Shown piece after piece: positions 43,450 through 52,510 of a DNA stretch of 64,000 nucleotides (positions within the stretch are counted from its first letter, which is position 1; each line of letters starts with the position of its first letter). The DNA is taken from positions 6,178,501 through 6,242,500 of the forward strand of contig NZ_FMIA01000002.1 of the NCBI RefSeq assembly GCF_900091615.1, given 5' to 3'. A program made the translations under genes and the position numbers. The stretch comes from Micromonospora yangpuensis. Lineage in GTDB: Bacteria; Actinomycetota; Actinomycetes; Mycobacteriales; Micromonosporaceae. The notes beneath the pieces were generated by a model. The model did not search any database and was not told the origin of the DNA. It saw only the letters and a program-made list of their open reading frames with translations.

Positions 43450-46365
43450 TCAGCGGGCGTCCACCTCGTCGATCTTCTCGGCGCCGAACGCGTCCCGGAG
43501 CAGCTGCACGGCCTGTTCCTCACTGCTCTGCCGGGCGGTCCGCTCGTCGATCACCTCGTCCAGCGGCTCGTCCCCCGGATCGAAGCCCTCGAACGCCGCA
43601 GCCGGCGACGCGCCGTGGGACTGGGCCGCCGGGCCACCGGGCCGGCTTCCGCCCCGGACCGGACCGTCGAAGTCGGGATCGTACGGCGGCTCGCCCGCCC
43701 AGTCGGCGTCGGCGGTCTTGCGGGCCCCCGCCGGCTGCCCCCGGTGCGCACCGGACGCGCCCGCTCCCCGGTTACCGGCCGCCGCGGCGGCGGCTCGGGC
43801 CGCCGCGATGGCACCGCTGGCCGCACCCCCTCCCGGGCCGTTGCGTCCCGGGCCACCGGGCTGCCGCGCCGCCCCGTTCGGTGCGGAACCGTCCGCCCCG
43901 GCACGACCGGAACCCGGAACCCCGTCCCGACCGGGCTGACCGCCGTCGGCGACCCGTTCTCGTCCGCCTTGACCGGAGCCCGACCCCACATCCCGACCGG
44001 CCGACCCGTCCCGCCCGAACGCACCGGCCCCAGCCGGTCCGCCGGAGCCGGCGGGGCCGGTCGGTCCGGAGCCGGTGACGCCGTCCTCGCCGGGGCGAGC
44101 GGCGGGACCCGACGGCTCGGCGGCGGAGGTCGCCCCACCCGGGCGGGCCGCCTCGGGCCAGTGATCGTCGGGCTGCCCGGACCCGTGGTCCGCGGCCCCG
44201 GCGGCTCCCCCGGGTCGCGCCGCCTCGGGCCACTCCTCGTCTCCACCCGACGCCGAGCCGGCCCCGGACGTCGAACCAGCCCGCGCCGCCGAGCCAACCG
44301 AGGTCGCCGAGCCAGCCGGCACAGCCGAGCCGGTCGAGGTCACCGAGCCGGCCGAGGTCACCGAGCCGGTCGAGGTCACCGAGCCGGCCGAGGTCGCCTG
44401 GCCGGTCGAGGTCACCGAGGTCCCGTCACCAGCCGCACCGGCGTCGGGCCGGCCGGACGCACGGCCACCGGCGTCAGGACGCGGGGGCGGCGGGGCAGCC
44501 GGTGGGGCGGGCGTCGGTCGGGGCGCGGCGGCGCGGGCGCCACCGCGTTCGCCGGCCACCTCGCACCGGATCTGCCAGCGTCCGCCCAACTCCTCGTAGA
44601 GCGCGTCGGTGAGCACCGGGGCGTGATCGGCGAGCATCTTGGCCAGCACCGTCGACTTGACGGTCAGCACCAGCACGTCCCCGTCGAGGTCCCGGACCAC
44701 CGCGGCGCGCATCAGCGCGGCGATCTTCTTGTGACTCCGGTTGACCTTGTCGACCACCTCGGGCCAGACCCGGCGTACCGCTACCGCGTCGAGGGTGCCC
44801 GGCTGGTCCGCACCCGGTCGGGGCGGCTCCGGGGTGGCCGGGTCGGGCAGCACGGCCGACGGGGGTACCGCCCGACGGGCTGGGGCGGCGTCTCCGGCGG
44901 GGTCGCGGTCCCGGTCCACGGGCCGGCCGGCCGGGACACCGGACTCCGCGCCGGCTGCACCCGCTGCCGGAGCAGCACCGGACGGCTCGGGCCGGGCAGT
45001 AGCAGTAACGGCGGCGCGGGACGGAGCGCCGGCGGCGGCGCGGGCGGCAGCCAATCCGGAGAGCGCACCGGTGCCAGCGCCCGAGGCGGGGGCTTCGGCA
45101 GCCGCCGGCCTGCCGGCGGGGTACACCTCGGGCGCGGCGGCAGCCGCGGGCGGGGCGGGAGACTCCTGGCGTACCTCAGGGGTGTTGATCTGCTCGGTGC
45201 CGGTGAGGGTGAAGCGGCGTTCCATGCGTTCCAGGCGTTGCAGCAGGCCGCCGGTGGAGTCGTCGGCGCCGGGCAGCAACATCCGGGCGCAGATCAGCTC
45301 CAGGACCAGCCGGGGCGCGGTGGTACCGCGCATCTCGACCAGGCCGTTGTGCACGATGTCGGCGCAGCGCGACAGCGTGCCGGGGCCGAGCCGCTGGGCC
45401 TGGGCGGCCATCCGCTCGATCTGGTCGGCGGGGCCGTCGATCAGACCCTTGTCGGCGGCGTCCGGCACCTGCTGGAGCACGATCAGGTCGCGCAGCCGCT
45501 CCAGCAGGTCGGAGGCGAACCGGCGGGGATCGTGCCCGGCCTCGGCCACCCGGTCGACAGTGGCGTACGCCGCCGCGCCGTCGCCGGCGGCCAGGGCGTC
45601 GCACATCTCGTCGATCAACGCGGCGTCGGTCACCCCGAGCAGGGCCGCGGCCCGCGCGTAGCTGACCCCCTCCGGCCCGGCACCGGCGATGAGCTGGTCG
45701 AGCACCGACAGACTGTCCCGGGCGCTACCGCCGCCGGCCCGCACCACCAGGGGGAAGACCGCCGGATCGACGGTGACCCCCTCGGCCTGGGTGAGCTGCT
45801 CCAGGTACGGCCGCAGGGTCTTCGGCGGGATCAGCCGGAACGGGTAGTGGTGGGTCCGCGACTTGATCGTGCCGAGGACCTTCTCCGGCTCGGTGGTGGC
45901 GAAGATGAACTTGACGTACTCCGGGGGCTCCTCGACCAGCTTGAGCAGGGCGTTGAAGCCGGCCGACGAGACCATGTGCGCCTCGTCGATGACATAGATC
46001 TTGAACCGGCTGTTGGCCGGCGCGAAGAAGGCCTTCTCCCGCAGCTCACGGGCGTCGTCGACACCACCGTGGCTGGCCGCGTCGATCTCGATCACGTCGA
46101 TCGACCCGGCCCCGTCGCCGCTGAGCGACCGGCAGGACGCGCACGTGCCGCACGGCTCGGGGGTGGGGCCCTGCTCGCAGTTGAGCGACCGGGCCAGGAT
46201 CCGCGCGCTGGAGGTCTTGCCGCACCCCCGGGGCCCGGAGAAGAGGTACGCGTGGTTCAGCCGCCCGCTGCGCAACGCCTGCGACAGCGGCTCGGTGACG
46301 TGCTCCTGCCCGATGACCTCGGCGAAGGTACGCGGCCGGTACTTGCGGTAGAGCGCCAGTGCCAC
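43450..46365 (-). CDS. dnaX: DNA polymerase III subunit gamma/tau
   Basis: A 971-residue clamp-loader ATPase (GTG 46365, VALALYRKYRPRTFAEVIGQ). Walker A is FSGPRGCGKTSSARILARS, and the zinc module is CEQGPTPEPCGTCASC. Walker B is IYVIDEAHMVSSAGFNALL, and the sensor/SRC region reads GGSARDSLSVLDQLI. Domain III ends near residue 370. The tau-like region after it is unusually long: an Ala/Pro-rich linker, a conserved block DAVAVRRVWPEVVDKVNRSH (about 555-640), then about 250 residues of low-complexity Ser/Thr/Gly repeats and two WPEAARPGGA copies. No A-rich frameshift site is seen, so only one form is expected. Confidence 0.95.
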   Translation of the reverse strand: MALALYRKYRPRTFAEVIGQEHVTEPLSQALRSGRLNHAYLFSGPRGCGKTSSARILARSLNCEQGPTPEPCGTCASCRSLSGDGAGSIDVIEIDAASHGGVDDARELREKAFFAPANSRFKIYVIDEAHMVSSAGFNALLKLVEEPPEYVKFIFATTEPEKVLGTIKSRTHHYPFRLIPPKTLRPYLEQLTQAEGVTVDPAVFPLVVRAGGGSARDSLSVLDQLIAGAGPEGVSYARAAALLGVTDAALIDEMCDALAAGDGAAAYATVDRVAEAGHDPRRFASDLLERLRDLIVLQQVPDAADKGLIDGPADQIERMAAQAQRLGPGTLSRCADIVHNGLVEMRGTTAPRLVLELICARMLLPGADDSTGGLLQRLERMERRFTLTGTEQINTPEVRQESPAPPAAAAAPEVYPAGRPAAAEAPASGAGTGALSGLAAARAAAGAPSRAAVTATARPEPSGAAPAAGAAGAESGVPAGRPVDRDRDPAGDAAPARRAVPPSAVLPDPATPEPPRPGADQPGTLDAVAVRRVWPEVVDKVNRSHKKIAALMRAAVVRDLDGDVLVLTVKSTVLAKMLADHAPVLTDALYEELGGRWQIRCEVAGERGGARAAAPRPTPAPPAAPPPPRPDAGGRASGRPDAGAAGDGTSVTSTGQATSAGSVTSTGSVTSAGSVTSTGSAVPAGSATSVGSAARAGSTSGAGSASGGDEEWPEAARPGGAAGAADHGSGQPDDHWPEAARPGGATSAAEPSGPAARPGEDGVTGSGPTGPAGSGGPAGAGAFGRDGSAGRDVGSGSGQGGRERVADGGQPGRDGVPGSGRAGADGSAPNGAARQPGGPGRNGPGGGAASGAIAAARAAAAAAGNRGAGASGAHRGQPAGARKTADADWAGEPPYDPDFDGPVRGGSRPGGPAAQSHGASPAAAFEGFDPGDEPLDEVIDERTARQSSEEQAVQLLRDAFGAEKIDEVDAR

Positions 46366-46442
46366 CCGTCCCGCCTCCTCTCGACCGAGCCATTCTGCGC
46401 CGCCGCGCCCGCCCTGACCACCCACCCCGCCGCCCCCTCGGT

Positions 46443-46491
46443 AAGGAAGGGCCCCCTGTTAACGCCTACGGTAGAGAGGGGTACCCCTCTC
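46443..46491. repeat. Intergenic repeat, copy 2, with an 18-bp palindrome
   Basis: AAGGAAGGGCCCCCTGTTAA then CGC at 46443-46465 matches the left arm of the repeat at 33456, and the loop start (CGGTAGAGA) is also shared. Here the right arm is absent; instead GAGAGGGGTACCCCTCTC (46474-46491) is a perfect palindrome. It lies between dnaX and the SRP RNA. Confidence 0.65.
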
Positions 46492-46575
46492 ACAGCCGTG
46501 AGCAGGGCGGGCAGCAGGGGGCGGGCGGCGCAGGGTGGGCCGTTGGGGGCCGGCGACGCTGGGGTCGCCGGAGAC

Positions 46576-46666
46576 AAAAAGGCCTCCCGTGCACCCGGAA
46601 GAGCCCGCTTATCCTTGCTGCCTTCCGGCCCTGGGGAGGTTCACGGGGTACCGCCGCACGGGAGGT
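46576..46666 (-). ncRNA. ffs: Signal recognition particle RNA (small bacterial type)
   Basis: On the minus strand the ends CCTCCCGTGC and GCACGGGAGG pair. The apical part carries the SRP hallmark GGCCGGAAGGCAGCAAGGAT (tetraloop side and symmetric loop that bind Ffh). A run of five T follows the 3' end on the minus strand. It lies just upstream of dnaX, as in many actinobacteria. Exact ends are approximate. Confidence 0.92.
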
Positions 46667-46749
46667 AACGCCCACCCTACCCGACCCCGCGTGGATCTTC
46701 AGGGGGTGGTGGGCTGGTCCTGCGCGCGGGGACCTGTATCCTGGCTCGC

Positions 46750-46834
46750 GGAGGATTCGCCTAGAGGCCTAGGGCGCACGCTTGGAAAGCGTGTTGGGTT
46801 TACACCCTCACGAGTTCGAATCTCGTATCCTCCG
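46750..46834 (+). tRNA. tRNA-Ser (anticodon GGA)
   Basis: An 85-base class II tRNA. The acceptor stem is GGAGGAT/ATCCTCC with G discriminator; the anticodon stem CACGC/GCGTG closes TTGGAAA (anticodon GGA). The long variable arm is GTTGGGTTTACACCCTCAC and the T-arm is CGAGTTCGAATCTCG. CCA is not encoded. Confidence 0.97.
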
Positions 46835-47010
46835 CTCGCGAGCGGTAAGAACGACAGGGCCGGCCCCACGGGGACCGGCCCTGAATCGTTCCCGGGGCCT
46901 CATGGCACCCCACCGAGCCCACGGCTACTGTCCAGAGCCGACCGGAGCTGGCAGAATGCGTCCGCTGCGCCTATCGACGCAGTTGACAAGCCACGCGGAG
47001 TTCACCCCAT

Positions 47011-48231
47011 ATGCGCCGTTTTTCCGTGCTGCTGACCGGAGCAGTCGCTGGTTCCCTACTGCTGGCCCCGTCGGCGCAAGCCACCCCCACGCCGGCCACC
47101 CTCACGCAGGCCACCCCAACGCAGGCCACGCCCGCGCCGGCCATTCGCACGCAGGCCACGCCCACGCCCGGCACGACCCAGCCGGCCGTACCCAGCTACC
47201 ACGACACCAAGATCCTCAAGACCACCATCAACAACGGCAAGCCGATCGTGCTGGGTACCACCGGGCACGTCACGGTCCCGGTCACCACCGAGGTCTACGA
47301 CGACTCCGGCGGCGTGGTCCGGATCGACGCCCAGCTGCACACCATTGGCGGCGGCTTCTTCTTCACCTTCCTCGAAGGTGCCGCCGGCTACAACATGACC
47401 TGCGTGTCGTCCACCGCCACCACACAGACCTGCACCGGCACCGCGATGGTCCACCACTACGCCATGGACAACGCCTCCGCCGGCCGCCCGGTCCACCTGT
47501 CGATCGCCGGGTACGCCATCGACGGCGGGCAGTACAGCAACCTGATCAGCACCGAGAGCGTGCCGCTGCGCAAGCAGACCCGGCAGGTCACCGCGGACGC
47601 CACCCCGGAGCCGGTCCGTAAGGACGGCACGCTGACCGTCACCGGGCGGCTCACCCAGCCGGACTGGAACTACTGGATCAGCTCCACCGAGTGGCGGTCC
47701 GTCGGCTACTCCGGCCAGCCGGTGCAGCTGCAGTTCCGCAAGGCCGGCGCCACCGCGTACAGCACGGTCAAGACGGTCACCTCCGGCACCGAGGGGAAGC
47801 TGACGACCACGGTCAAGGCGACCACCTCGGGCACCTGGCGGTGGTCGTTCGCCGGCAGCGCCACCTCCGCCGGCTCGGTCGCCGGCGGGAACAGCGTCAC
47901 CCTGCTCAAGGTCGCCAAGCTGACCGCGAACGCCACGCCGGAGCCGGTCGCCAAGGGCGGCAAGCTCACCGTGACGGGCCGGCTGACCCGGGCCACCACC
48001 GACGCCGCCAGCACCTTCACCGGGTACGCCAAGCAGCCGGTGCAGCTGCAGTTCCGCAAGTCCGGCAGCAGCACGTACCGCACCGTCAAGACCGTCTACA
48101 CCGATGCCAACGGCAACCTGAAGACGACCACCACCGCCACGGCCGCCGGCTACTGGCGATTCTCGTACGCGGGCAACTCGACTGTCGCCTCCGTCTCGGC
48201 CGCCGGCGACGGCGTCGTGCTGAAGAAGTAA
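47011..48231 (+). CDS. Secreted protein with Ig-like/bacterial-surface repeats
   Basis: A 406-residue exported protein: signal peptide (residues 1-24, cleavage after PSAQA), then a Thr/Pro/Ala repeat linker ([18 protein letters not shown]; about 25-60). A beta-rich domain with one cysteine pair follows ([13 protein letters not shown]). Two similar domains of about 100 residues come last, starting [20 protein letters not shown] and [20 protein letters not shown] and each containing QPVQLQFRK and a W-R-W/F-S-F/Y-A-G close. The C-terminal domains resemble those of other actinomycete surface proteins. There is no catalytic motif; a role in adhesion or wall binding is inferred. Confidence 0.8.
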   Translation: MRRFSVLLTGAVAGSLLLAPSAQATPTPATLTQATPTQATPAPAIRTQATPTPGTTQPAVPSYHDTKILKTTINNGKPIVLGTTGHVTVPVTTEVYDDSGGVVRIDAQLHTIGGGFFFTFLEGAAGYNMTCVSSTATTQTCTGTAMVHHYAMDNASAGRPVHLSIAGYAIDGGQYSNLISTESVPLRKQTRQVTADATPEPVRKDGTLTVTGRLTQPDWNYWISSTEWRSVGYSGQPVQLQFRKAGATAYSTVKTVTSGTEGKLTTTVKATTSGTWRWSFAGSATSAGSVAGGNSVTLLKVAKLTANATPEPVAKGGKLTVTGRLTRATTDAASTFTGYAKQPVQLQFRKSGSSTYRTVKTVYTDANGNLKTTTTATAAGYWRFSYAGNSTVASVSAAGDGVVLKK

Positions 48232-48244
48232 CTCTCCACACCAC

Positions 48245-48286
48245 CACGGCCGCGGGCCCCAGGGCGACCTGGCTCCCGCGGCCGTG
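48245..48286 (+). terminator. Terminator after the secreted repeat protein
   Basis: CACGGCCGCGGG and its exact complement form a 12-bp stem around 18 bases, 14 bases after the stop codon. Confidence 0.6.
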
Positions 48287-48370
48287 CCGCAACCTCCGCC
48301 TGTCGGATCGTCGCGACCCTGGGCACTTACCGTTCGATGCTGACGGAACTCGTGGCGGGGGCGGACAGGC

Positions 48371-48403
48371 GTCGTACACATGTGCTATCCACAGGCTGTG
48401 GAC
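48371..48403 (+). promoter_or_regulatory. 33-bp promoter element, copy 2
   Basis: Identical over 33 bases to 25691-25723 (opposite strand) and placed 14 bases before the ATG at 48418. The first half (TACACATGTG dyad) and second half (TCCACAGGCTGTGGA dyad) are described under copy 1. Confidence 0.65.
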
Positions 48404-48417
48404 AGTCGGGGGGTGAG

Positions 48418-49029
48418 ATGAGTTACCAGCTCAGCGCGGTCGTGGCCGATGTCGAGCTGCTGCGCGAGCAGACCGTCGGGCTGGATCACGCGGTTCTTGC
48501 CGCGTTGCGGCAGGACTTCGCACTGCTGCCGGTCACCTCCCAGCTGGTCGAGGAGCTGACCGGTACGCCGTCGGACTTCGCCACCGGCGAGCCGGGGCCG
48601 CAGCAGCCGTTCGGGTTGGTGCTCTCGGCGGCGTTCACCGCCACGCTCGAAGGCTGGTCCCGGCTGGGGCCGGTGGCGTACCTGGAGGCGGAGTTCGCCG
48701 GCGGCCTCGGTCGGCAGGCGTCGGTGGTGTGGCTGGGCGGCGCGGTCAGCTTCGGGCCGGCGTACGACGACCGCCTGGACGGGCCGCGTCCAGAGTGGCC
48801 GGTGAATGCGGCGCTGGCCCGGCTCGGGGTGGAGCCGGGGCGGTGGATCGACCTGTTCGCCGAGGTCGGGTTGCACCTGGAGCGGCACACCGAGGGGTGG
48901 CTCGCGCACGGGCGGCGCGGGCTGAGCGCCGACTACTGGGACGAGCTGGCCGAGGAATGGGAGGAGCAATCCGGCGGTGACCAGCAACCTCAGCGCTCCC
49001 GTCACGTTGGGGACTGGGGGATTCCATGA
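48418..49029 (+). CDS. Hypothetical protein under the shared promoter element
   Basis: A 203-residue cytosolic protein from ATG 48418. It begins MSYQLSAVVADVELLREQTV and has a middle segment GWSRLGPVAYLEAEFAGGLG with VVWLGGAVSFGPAYDDR, then WPVNAALARLGVEPGRWIDL. The end is acidic (DELAEEWEEQSGGD). No catalytic motif or known family is evident. Its stop overlaps the next start by ATGA, so it is coupled to a secreted protein. Confidence 0.7.
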   Translation: MSYQLSAVVADVELLREQTVGLDHAVLAALRQDFALLPVTSQLVEELTGTPSDFATGEPGPQQPFGLVLSAAFTATLEGWSRLGPVAYLEAEFAGGLGRQASVVWLGGAVSFGPAYDDRLDGPRPEWPVNAALARLGVEPGRWIDLFAEVGLHLERHTEGWLAHGRRGLSADYWDELAEEWEEQSGGDQQPQRSRHVGDWGIP

Positions 49030-49586
49030 AAATACGACAATTTGCCTTTATCGCGACACTCTTGACGCTCGCCTCGATCGCCGGCAGTGGGCTACCGCCG
49101 GCCGGCCCGACACCGACCGGCGGAGCGACCGACGGCGGGCCGGCCGGAGCCGAACCGGTAGGCAACACCAAGGTCGTCGATCTCAACGGTCTGTCTGACG
49201 TCGAGTTCGGCGACACCGAGCAGGAGCTTGCCCGCCGGGGCATCCTCCGGGCCGAGGTGGACACCTGCGGACCGCTGCTCACCGGACACGAGACGGTCAG
49301 CCCGATCTTCGTCGACGAGCGGTTGGTACTGCTCTGGGCCGGCGAGCCGATGAGCACCCCGGAGGGCGTCACCGTGGGTACGCCGCTCCCGGACGTCCGG
49401 GCCCGCTACCCGGCGGTCAGCCGGCTCGACGCGCCACAGGGGACGTACCGCTTCGACGGCCTGCTGGCCCGCCGGGGCGACCGGGCGTACCTCTTCCTGC
49501 ACGACGGCCGGGTGGTCCGCAAGGTCATCGCCGGGTACGCCGACTGGGCCCGCCGCCTCTTCGACGAGGGCCACGGCCCCTGCTGA
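49026..49586 (+). CDS. Secreted protein of unknown function
   Basis: A 186-residue product whose ATG overlaps the previous stop. Residues 1-20 are a weak signal peptide (KIRQFAFIATLLTLASIAGS), then a Pro/Gly/Thr linker to about 50. The mature domain has VVDLNGLSDVEFGDTEQELA, a cysteine at VDTCGPLL, and VGTPLPDVRARYPAVSRLDA, which resembles the short G-x-T-x-x-E/D-V-x-x-x-Y motif of small actinobacterial secreted proteins. A final cysteine (GHGPC) may pair with the first. Function unknown. Confidence 0.7.
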   Translation: MKIRQFAFIATLLTLASIAGSGLPPAGPTPTGGATDGGPAGAEPVGNTKVVDLNGLSDVEFGDTEQELARRGILRAEVDTCGPLLTGHETVSPIFVDERLVLLWAGEPMSTPEGVTVGTPLPDVRARYPAVSRLDAPQGTYRFDGLLARRGDRAYLFLHDGRVVRKVIAGYADWARRLFDEGHGPC

Positions 49587-49652
49587 GCCCACCCACACCG
49601 AGCTGACCGGACCCGACCGACCACGCCGAACAGACCCAGCCGGCCCGGCGGG

Positions 49653-50693
49653 TCACCAGCGGACCGGCAGTGCCTCCGGGCCGAGGATCAGCTGCCCGGC
49701 CTTCCAGCGCACCTGCTCGGGCGGTACGGCGAGCCGCAGGCCGGGCAACTCCCGCAGCAGCAGTCGCAGGGCGACCCGCACCTGCAGCGCGCCCCAGTGG
49801 GCGCCGACGCAGTAGTGCGGGCCGTACCCGAAGGAGAGGTGCGGGTTCGGGTCCCGGCCGAAGTCCATCCGCTCCGGGTCCGGGAAGACCCGGGGGTCCC
49901 GGTTCGCCGCGTCCGGGGACGGGACCACGATGTCGCCCTTCCGCAGCGAGACGCCGCTGGGCAGCCGCACGTCGGCCCGTACCCGGCGGGGCATCGCGTC
50001 GGCGTTGCCGGTGGAGTGCAACCGCTCCAACTCGGTGATCGCCCGGTCCACCTGCTCCGGGTGCGCGACCAGGTGGGCCCAGGCCGTCGGGTGGTCGCCG
50101 TACGGCCTGGTGTGCAGCACGTGGAAGAAGGTGCCGATGGAGCTGGCGGCGGTCTCCCGGCCGCCCACCACCAGCGAGATCGGCAGCTTCACCTGGATGT
50201 CCGCCGGCAGGTCACCGATGGTGTGCAGGGCGAACGGCAACGCGAAGTCGGCGATCAGGTCCGCCCGCCCGCCCCGTGCGGTCAGCACGGCCAACCGCGC
50301 CTCGGCCTCGGCCTCGATCCGGTCCGACAGCCGGGCCACCGCCGCCGGGGTGAAGAAGTCCTCGATGCTGTCCCGTGCCTGCGCGTGCTCGGGTCCGTCC
50401 ATCCCGAGCATCGTCCCGGCGATGTCGACCGGGTCCGCCGACCCCGCCTCGGCCCGGGAGAAGACGTCCTGCCGGCGCAGCACCTCCCGCACGTCCGCGT
50501 GCCGGCAGATCAGGTACGCCGGGGTCAACTCGCCGGCCACCTCCCGCACGATCGGCACCACCGGGTCGGACTCGGCGGCGAGCCGCCCGTACCGCCAGTG
50601 CTTGTCCGGGCCGGCGGGCCGGTTGATCCCGTCGTCGTGCAGGTAGAAGGGGTGACGGAGCCGAGTGTCGACAGGGTGGCTGGCGGCGGTCAC
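49653..50693 (-). CDS. Cytochrome P450, short form lacking a central segment
   Basis: A 346-residue P450, about 50-60 residues shorter than usual bacterial members (about 400). The heme loop is intact, FGYGPHYCVGAHWGALQ with the axial cysteine (about residue 299), and an ELER sequence stands at the K-helix position. The missing part lies between ALPFALHTIGDLP and ADIQVKLPISLVVGGRETAA, removing most of helices F-H. The I-helix motif (GGRETAAS in place of AGxxT) is present. The frame is open throughout. It may be a folded but altered enzyme or a recently decayed one. It stands alone, without a ferredoxin gene. Confidence 0.85.
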   Translation of the reverse strand: MTAASHPVDTRLRHPFYLHDDGINRPAGPDKHWRYGRLAAESDPVVPIVREVAGELTPAYLICRHADVREVLRRQDVFSRAEAGSADPVDIAGTMLGMDGPEHAQARDSIEDFFTPAAVARLSDRIEAEAEARLAVLTARGGRADLIADFALPFALHTIGDLPADIQVKLPISLVVGGRETAASSIGTFFHVLHTRPYGDHPTAWAHLVAHPEQVDRAITELERLHSTGNADAMPRRVRADVRLPSGVSLRKGDIVVPSPDAANRDPRVFPDPERMDFGRDPNPHLSFGYGPHYCVGAHWGALQVRVALRLLLRELPGLRLAVPPEQVRWKAGQLILGPEALPVRW

Positions 50694-50904
50694 GGTGTCG
50701 GTCCTCTCCCGCGACGGGCCGGTCGCGGGTCGGCCCGGTGCGTCTCATCGATCGACCAGACCCCCAAGATTGCATCGATGCCAGTCAGAATCAACCGGGC
50801 CGGGGTGGCCGACAGAGCGGGTCGGACAGACCACAACTGGGACCACAAGCGGAACGCCCGGTGCGATCCTCGCGGATCGACCGGGCGTCCTCGCTGTTCA
50901 CGAG

Positions 50905-50991
50905 CGGTGGCGGCGGGATTTGAACCCGCGGAGGGCGTAAACCCTCACACGCTTTCGAGGCGTGCTCCTTAGGCCACTCGGACACGCCACC
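50905..50991 (-). tRNA. tRNA-Ser (anticodon CGA)
   Basis: An 87-base class II tRNA on the minus strand. The acceptor stem is GGTGGCG/CGCCACC with G discriminator; the anticodon stem CACGC/GCGTG closes CTCGAAA (anticodon CGA). A long variable arm (TGAGGGTTTACGCCCTC) and T-arm GCGGGTTCAAATCCCGC follow. Confidence 0.96.
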
Positions 50992-51066
50992 GCGAAGTAG
51001 GCTACCGCAGGCCCGGCTCGGACGCCGAACCGGTATCCCCGCGGCCGGCCTGGCAGGATCTTTGGC

Positions 51067-51774
51067 ATGAGTACGCACATCGGCGCGAAGCCGGGCGAGA
51101 TCGCCGAACGGGTCCTGATGCCGGGTGACCCCCTGCGGGCCAAGTGGATCGCGGAGACCTACCTCGAGGACACGACCTGTTACTCGACGGTGCGGGGGAT
51201 GCTCGGCTTCACCGGCCGCTGGAACGGCGTGGCCGTCTCCGTCCAGGGCTCCGGCATGGGAATGCCGTCGGCCAGCATCTACGCCCACGAGCTGATCAAC
51301 GAGTACGGGGTGAAGTCGCTGATCCGGGTCGGCTCCTGCGGGGCGCTCAGCGAGGACCTCCAACTGCGGGACGTGTTGGCCGCCAACGGCTCCGCCACCG
51401 ACTCGAACATGAACCGGATGCGGTTCAGCGGGCTGATCGACTACGCCCCGGTGGCCGACTTCGGGCTGCTGCGTACCGCGGTCGAGGTGGCCGAGCGACG
51501 CGGCGTCGACATGCGGGTCGGGCCGGTGCTGGCCGCGGACGCCTTCTACACCGACCGGCCGGACCTCTACGACACCCTCGCCGACTACGGCGTGCTGGCG
51601 GTGGAGATGGAGTCGGCGGCGCTGTACACGATCGCCGCCCGGTACAAGGCGCGGGCGCTGACCGTGCTGACCGTCAGCGACCACATCAAGACCGGCGAGA
51701 AGACCACCGCGCAGGAGCGGGAGCAGACCTTCAGCCAGATGGTGGAGATCGCCCTGGACACCATCGTCGCCTGA
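51067..51774 (+). CDS. deoD: Purine-nucleoside phosphorylase, DeoD type
   Basis: A 235-residue hexameric-type phosphorylase that splits purine (deoxy)nucleosides with phosphate. It opens with [20 protein letters not shown], with the phosphate-binding [11 protein letters not shown]. It continues with [40 protein letters not shown] and the substrate motif [20 protein letters not shown], then [12 protein letters not shown] with the catalytic Asp of the DeoD group. Length and start are standard. It is divergent from tRNA-Ser(CGA). Confidence 0.96.
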   Translation: MSTHIGAKPGEIAERVLMPGDPLRAKWIAETYLEDTTCYSTVRGMLGFTGRWNGVAVSVQGSGMGMPSASIYAHELINEYGVKSLIRVGSCGALSEDLQLRDVLAANGSATDSNMNRMRFSGLIDYAPVADFGLLRTAVEVAERRGVDMRVGPVLAADAFYTDRPDLYDTLADYGVLAVEMESAALYTIAARYKARALTVLTVSDHIKTGEKTTAQEREQTFSQMVEIALDTIVA

Positions 51775-51864
51775 CCCGGCGCCCTCGCCCGGCCGGTCCG
51801 GCCCCGCCGGGCGGGGGCGACCCGGGCGGGCCGGGCGGGCCGGGCCGACGACCACCGCCCAGGG

Positions 51865-52332
51865 TCAGCGGAAGAAGGCGCGCAGCACGGCTGCCGTCTC
51901 GGTCTCCAGCACGCCGCCGTAGACCTCGGGGCGGTGGTTGAGCCGCCGGTCCCGCAGCACGTCCCAGAGCGAGCCGGCCGCGCCGGTCTTGGGCTCCCAG
52001 GCCCCGAAGACCACGGTCGCCACCCGGGCCAGCACCAGCGCGCCCGCGCACATCGTGCACGGCTCCAGGGTGACCACCAGGGTGCAGCCGTCCAGTCGCC
52101 ACCGGCCCAGGCGCTCGGCACCGCGCCGCAGCGCCAGCACCTCGGCGTGTCCGGTCGGGTCACCGGTCAGCTCCCGCTCGTTGCGCCCGACGGCCAGCTC
52201 GGTGCCGTCCGGGCCGTAGAGCACCGCACCCACCGGTACGTCCTCGCCGGCGGCCAATCCGCCGTCGGGAGCCGCCGTACCGGCGACGGGCGGCAGGTCA
52301 CCGGTGACCGCGATCTCCAGAGCGCGGCGCAT
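51865..52332 (-). CDS. tadA: tRNA adenosine(34) deaminase TadA
   Basis: A zinc-dependent deaminase that converts A34 of tRNA-Arg(ACG) to inosine. The catalytic HAE is in DPTGHAEVLALRRGAERLGR and the zinc ligands PCTMC in VTLEPCTMCAGALVLARVA. The family continuation VVFGAWEPKTGAAGSLWDVL and RDRRLNHRPEVYGGV is present. ATG 52332 (MRRALEIAVTGD) gives 155 residues, the family norm; the frame is open to 52545. An insert of about 15 residues (VAGTAAPDGGLAAGE) follows the first helix. It follows its partner gene, as in other actinobacteria. Confidence 0.93.
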   Translation of the reverse strand: MRRALEIAVTGDLPPVAGTAAPDGGLAAGEDVPVGAVLYGPDGTELAVGRNERELTGDPTGHAEVLALRRGAERLGRWRLDGCTLVVTLEPCTMCAGALVLARVATVVFGAWEPKTGAAGSLWDVLRDRRLNHRPEVYGGVLETETAAVLRAFFR

Positions 52333-52510
52333 CCACAGCTCGTGCCGCTGCCGCCGGCCGGTACCGGTCGGATCCGCCAGCCCTTCCCGGGCGCCCGGTC
52401 CGACCCGACCCACCGAGCCCGGGGTGGGCTGCCCGGCCCGGACGGTCCCCAGCGCCGGATCGGTCGCGTCCGCCGGCGCACCGACCGGCGGTGCGGAGCC
52501 AGCCGGCGGC

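Noticed and set aside
44250..44420. CRISPR-like appearance of the repeats
   Set aside because: They are contiguous short units inside the dnaX reading frame without spacers. No array with unique spacers was seen anywhere in the window.
45700..45900. Programmed frameshift site separating gamma and tau in dnaX
   Set aside because: No A-rich slippery heptamer was seen; actinobacterial dnaX is not known to use one.
43426..46668. Long plus-strand open frame (over 1000 codons) opposite dnaX
   Set aside because: Its product is Arg/Gly/His-rich low complexity without domains; it is a mirror of dnaX codon bias in G+C-rich DNA. dnaX is fully supported by motifs on the minus strand.
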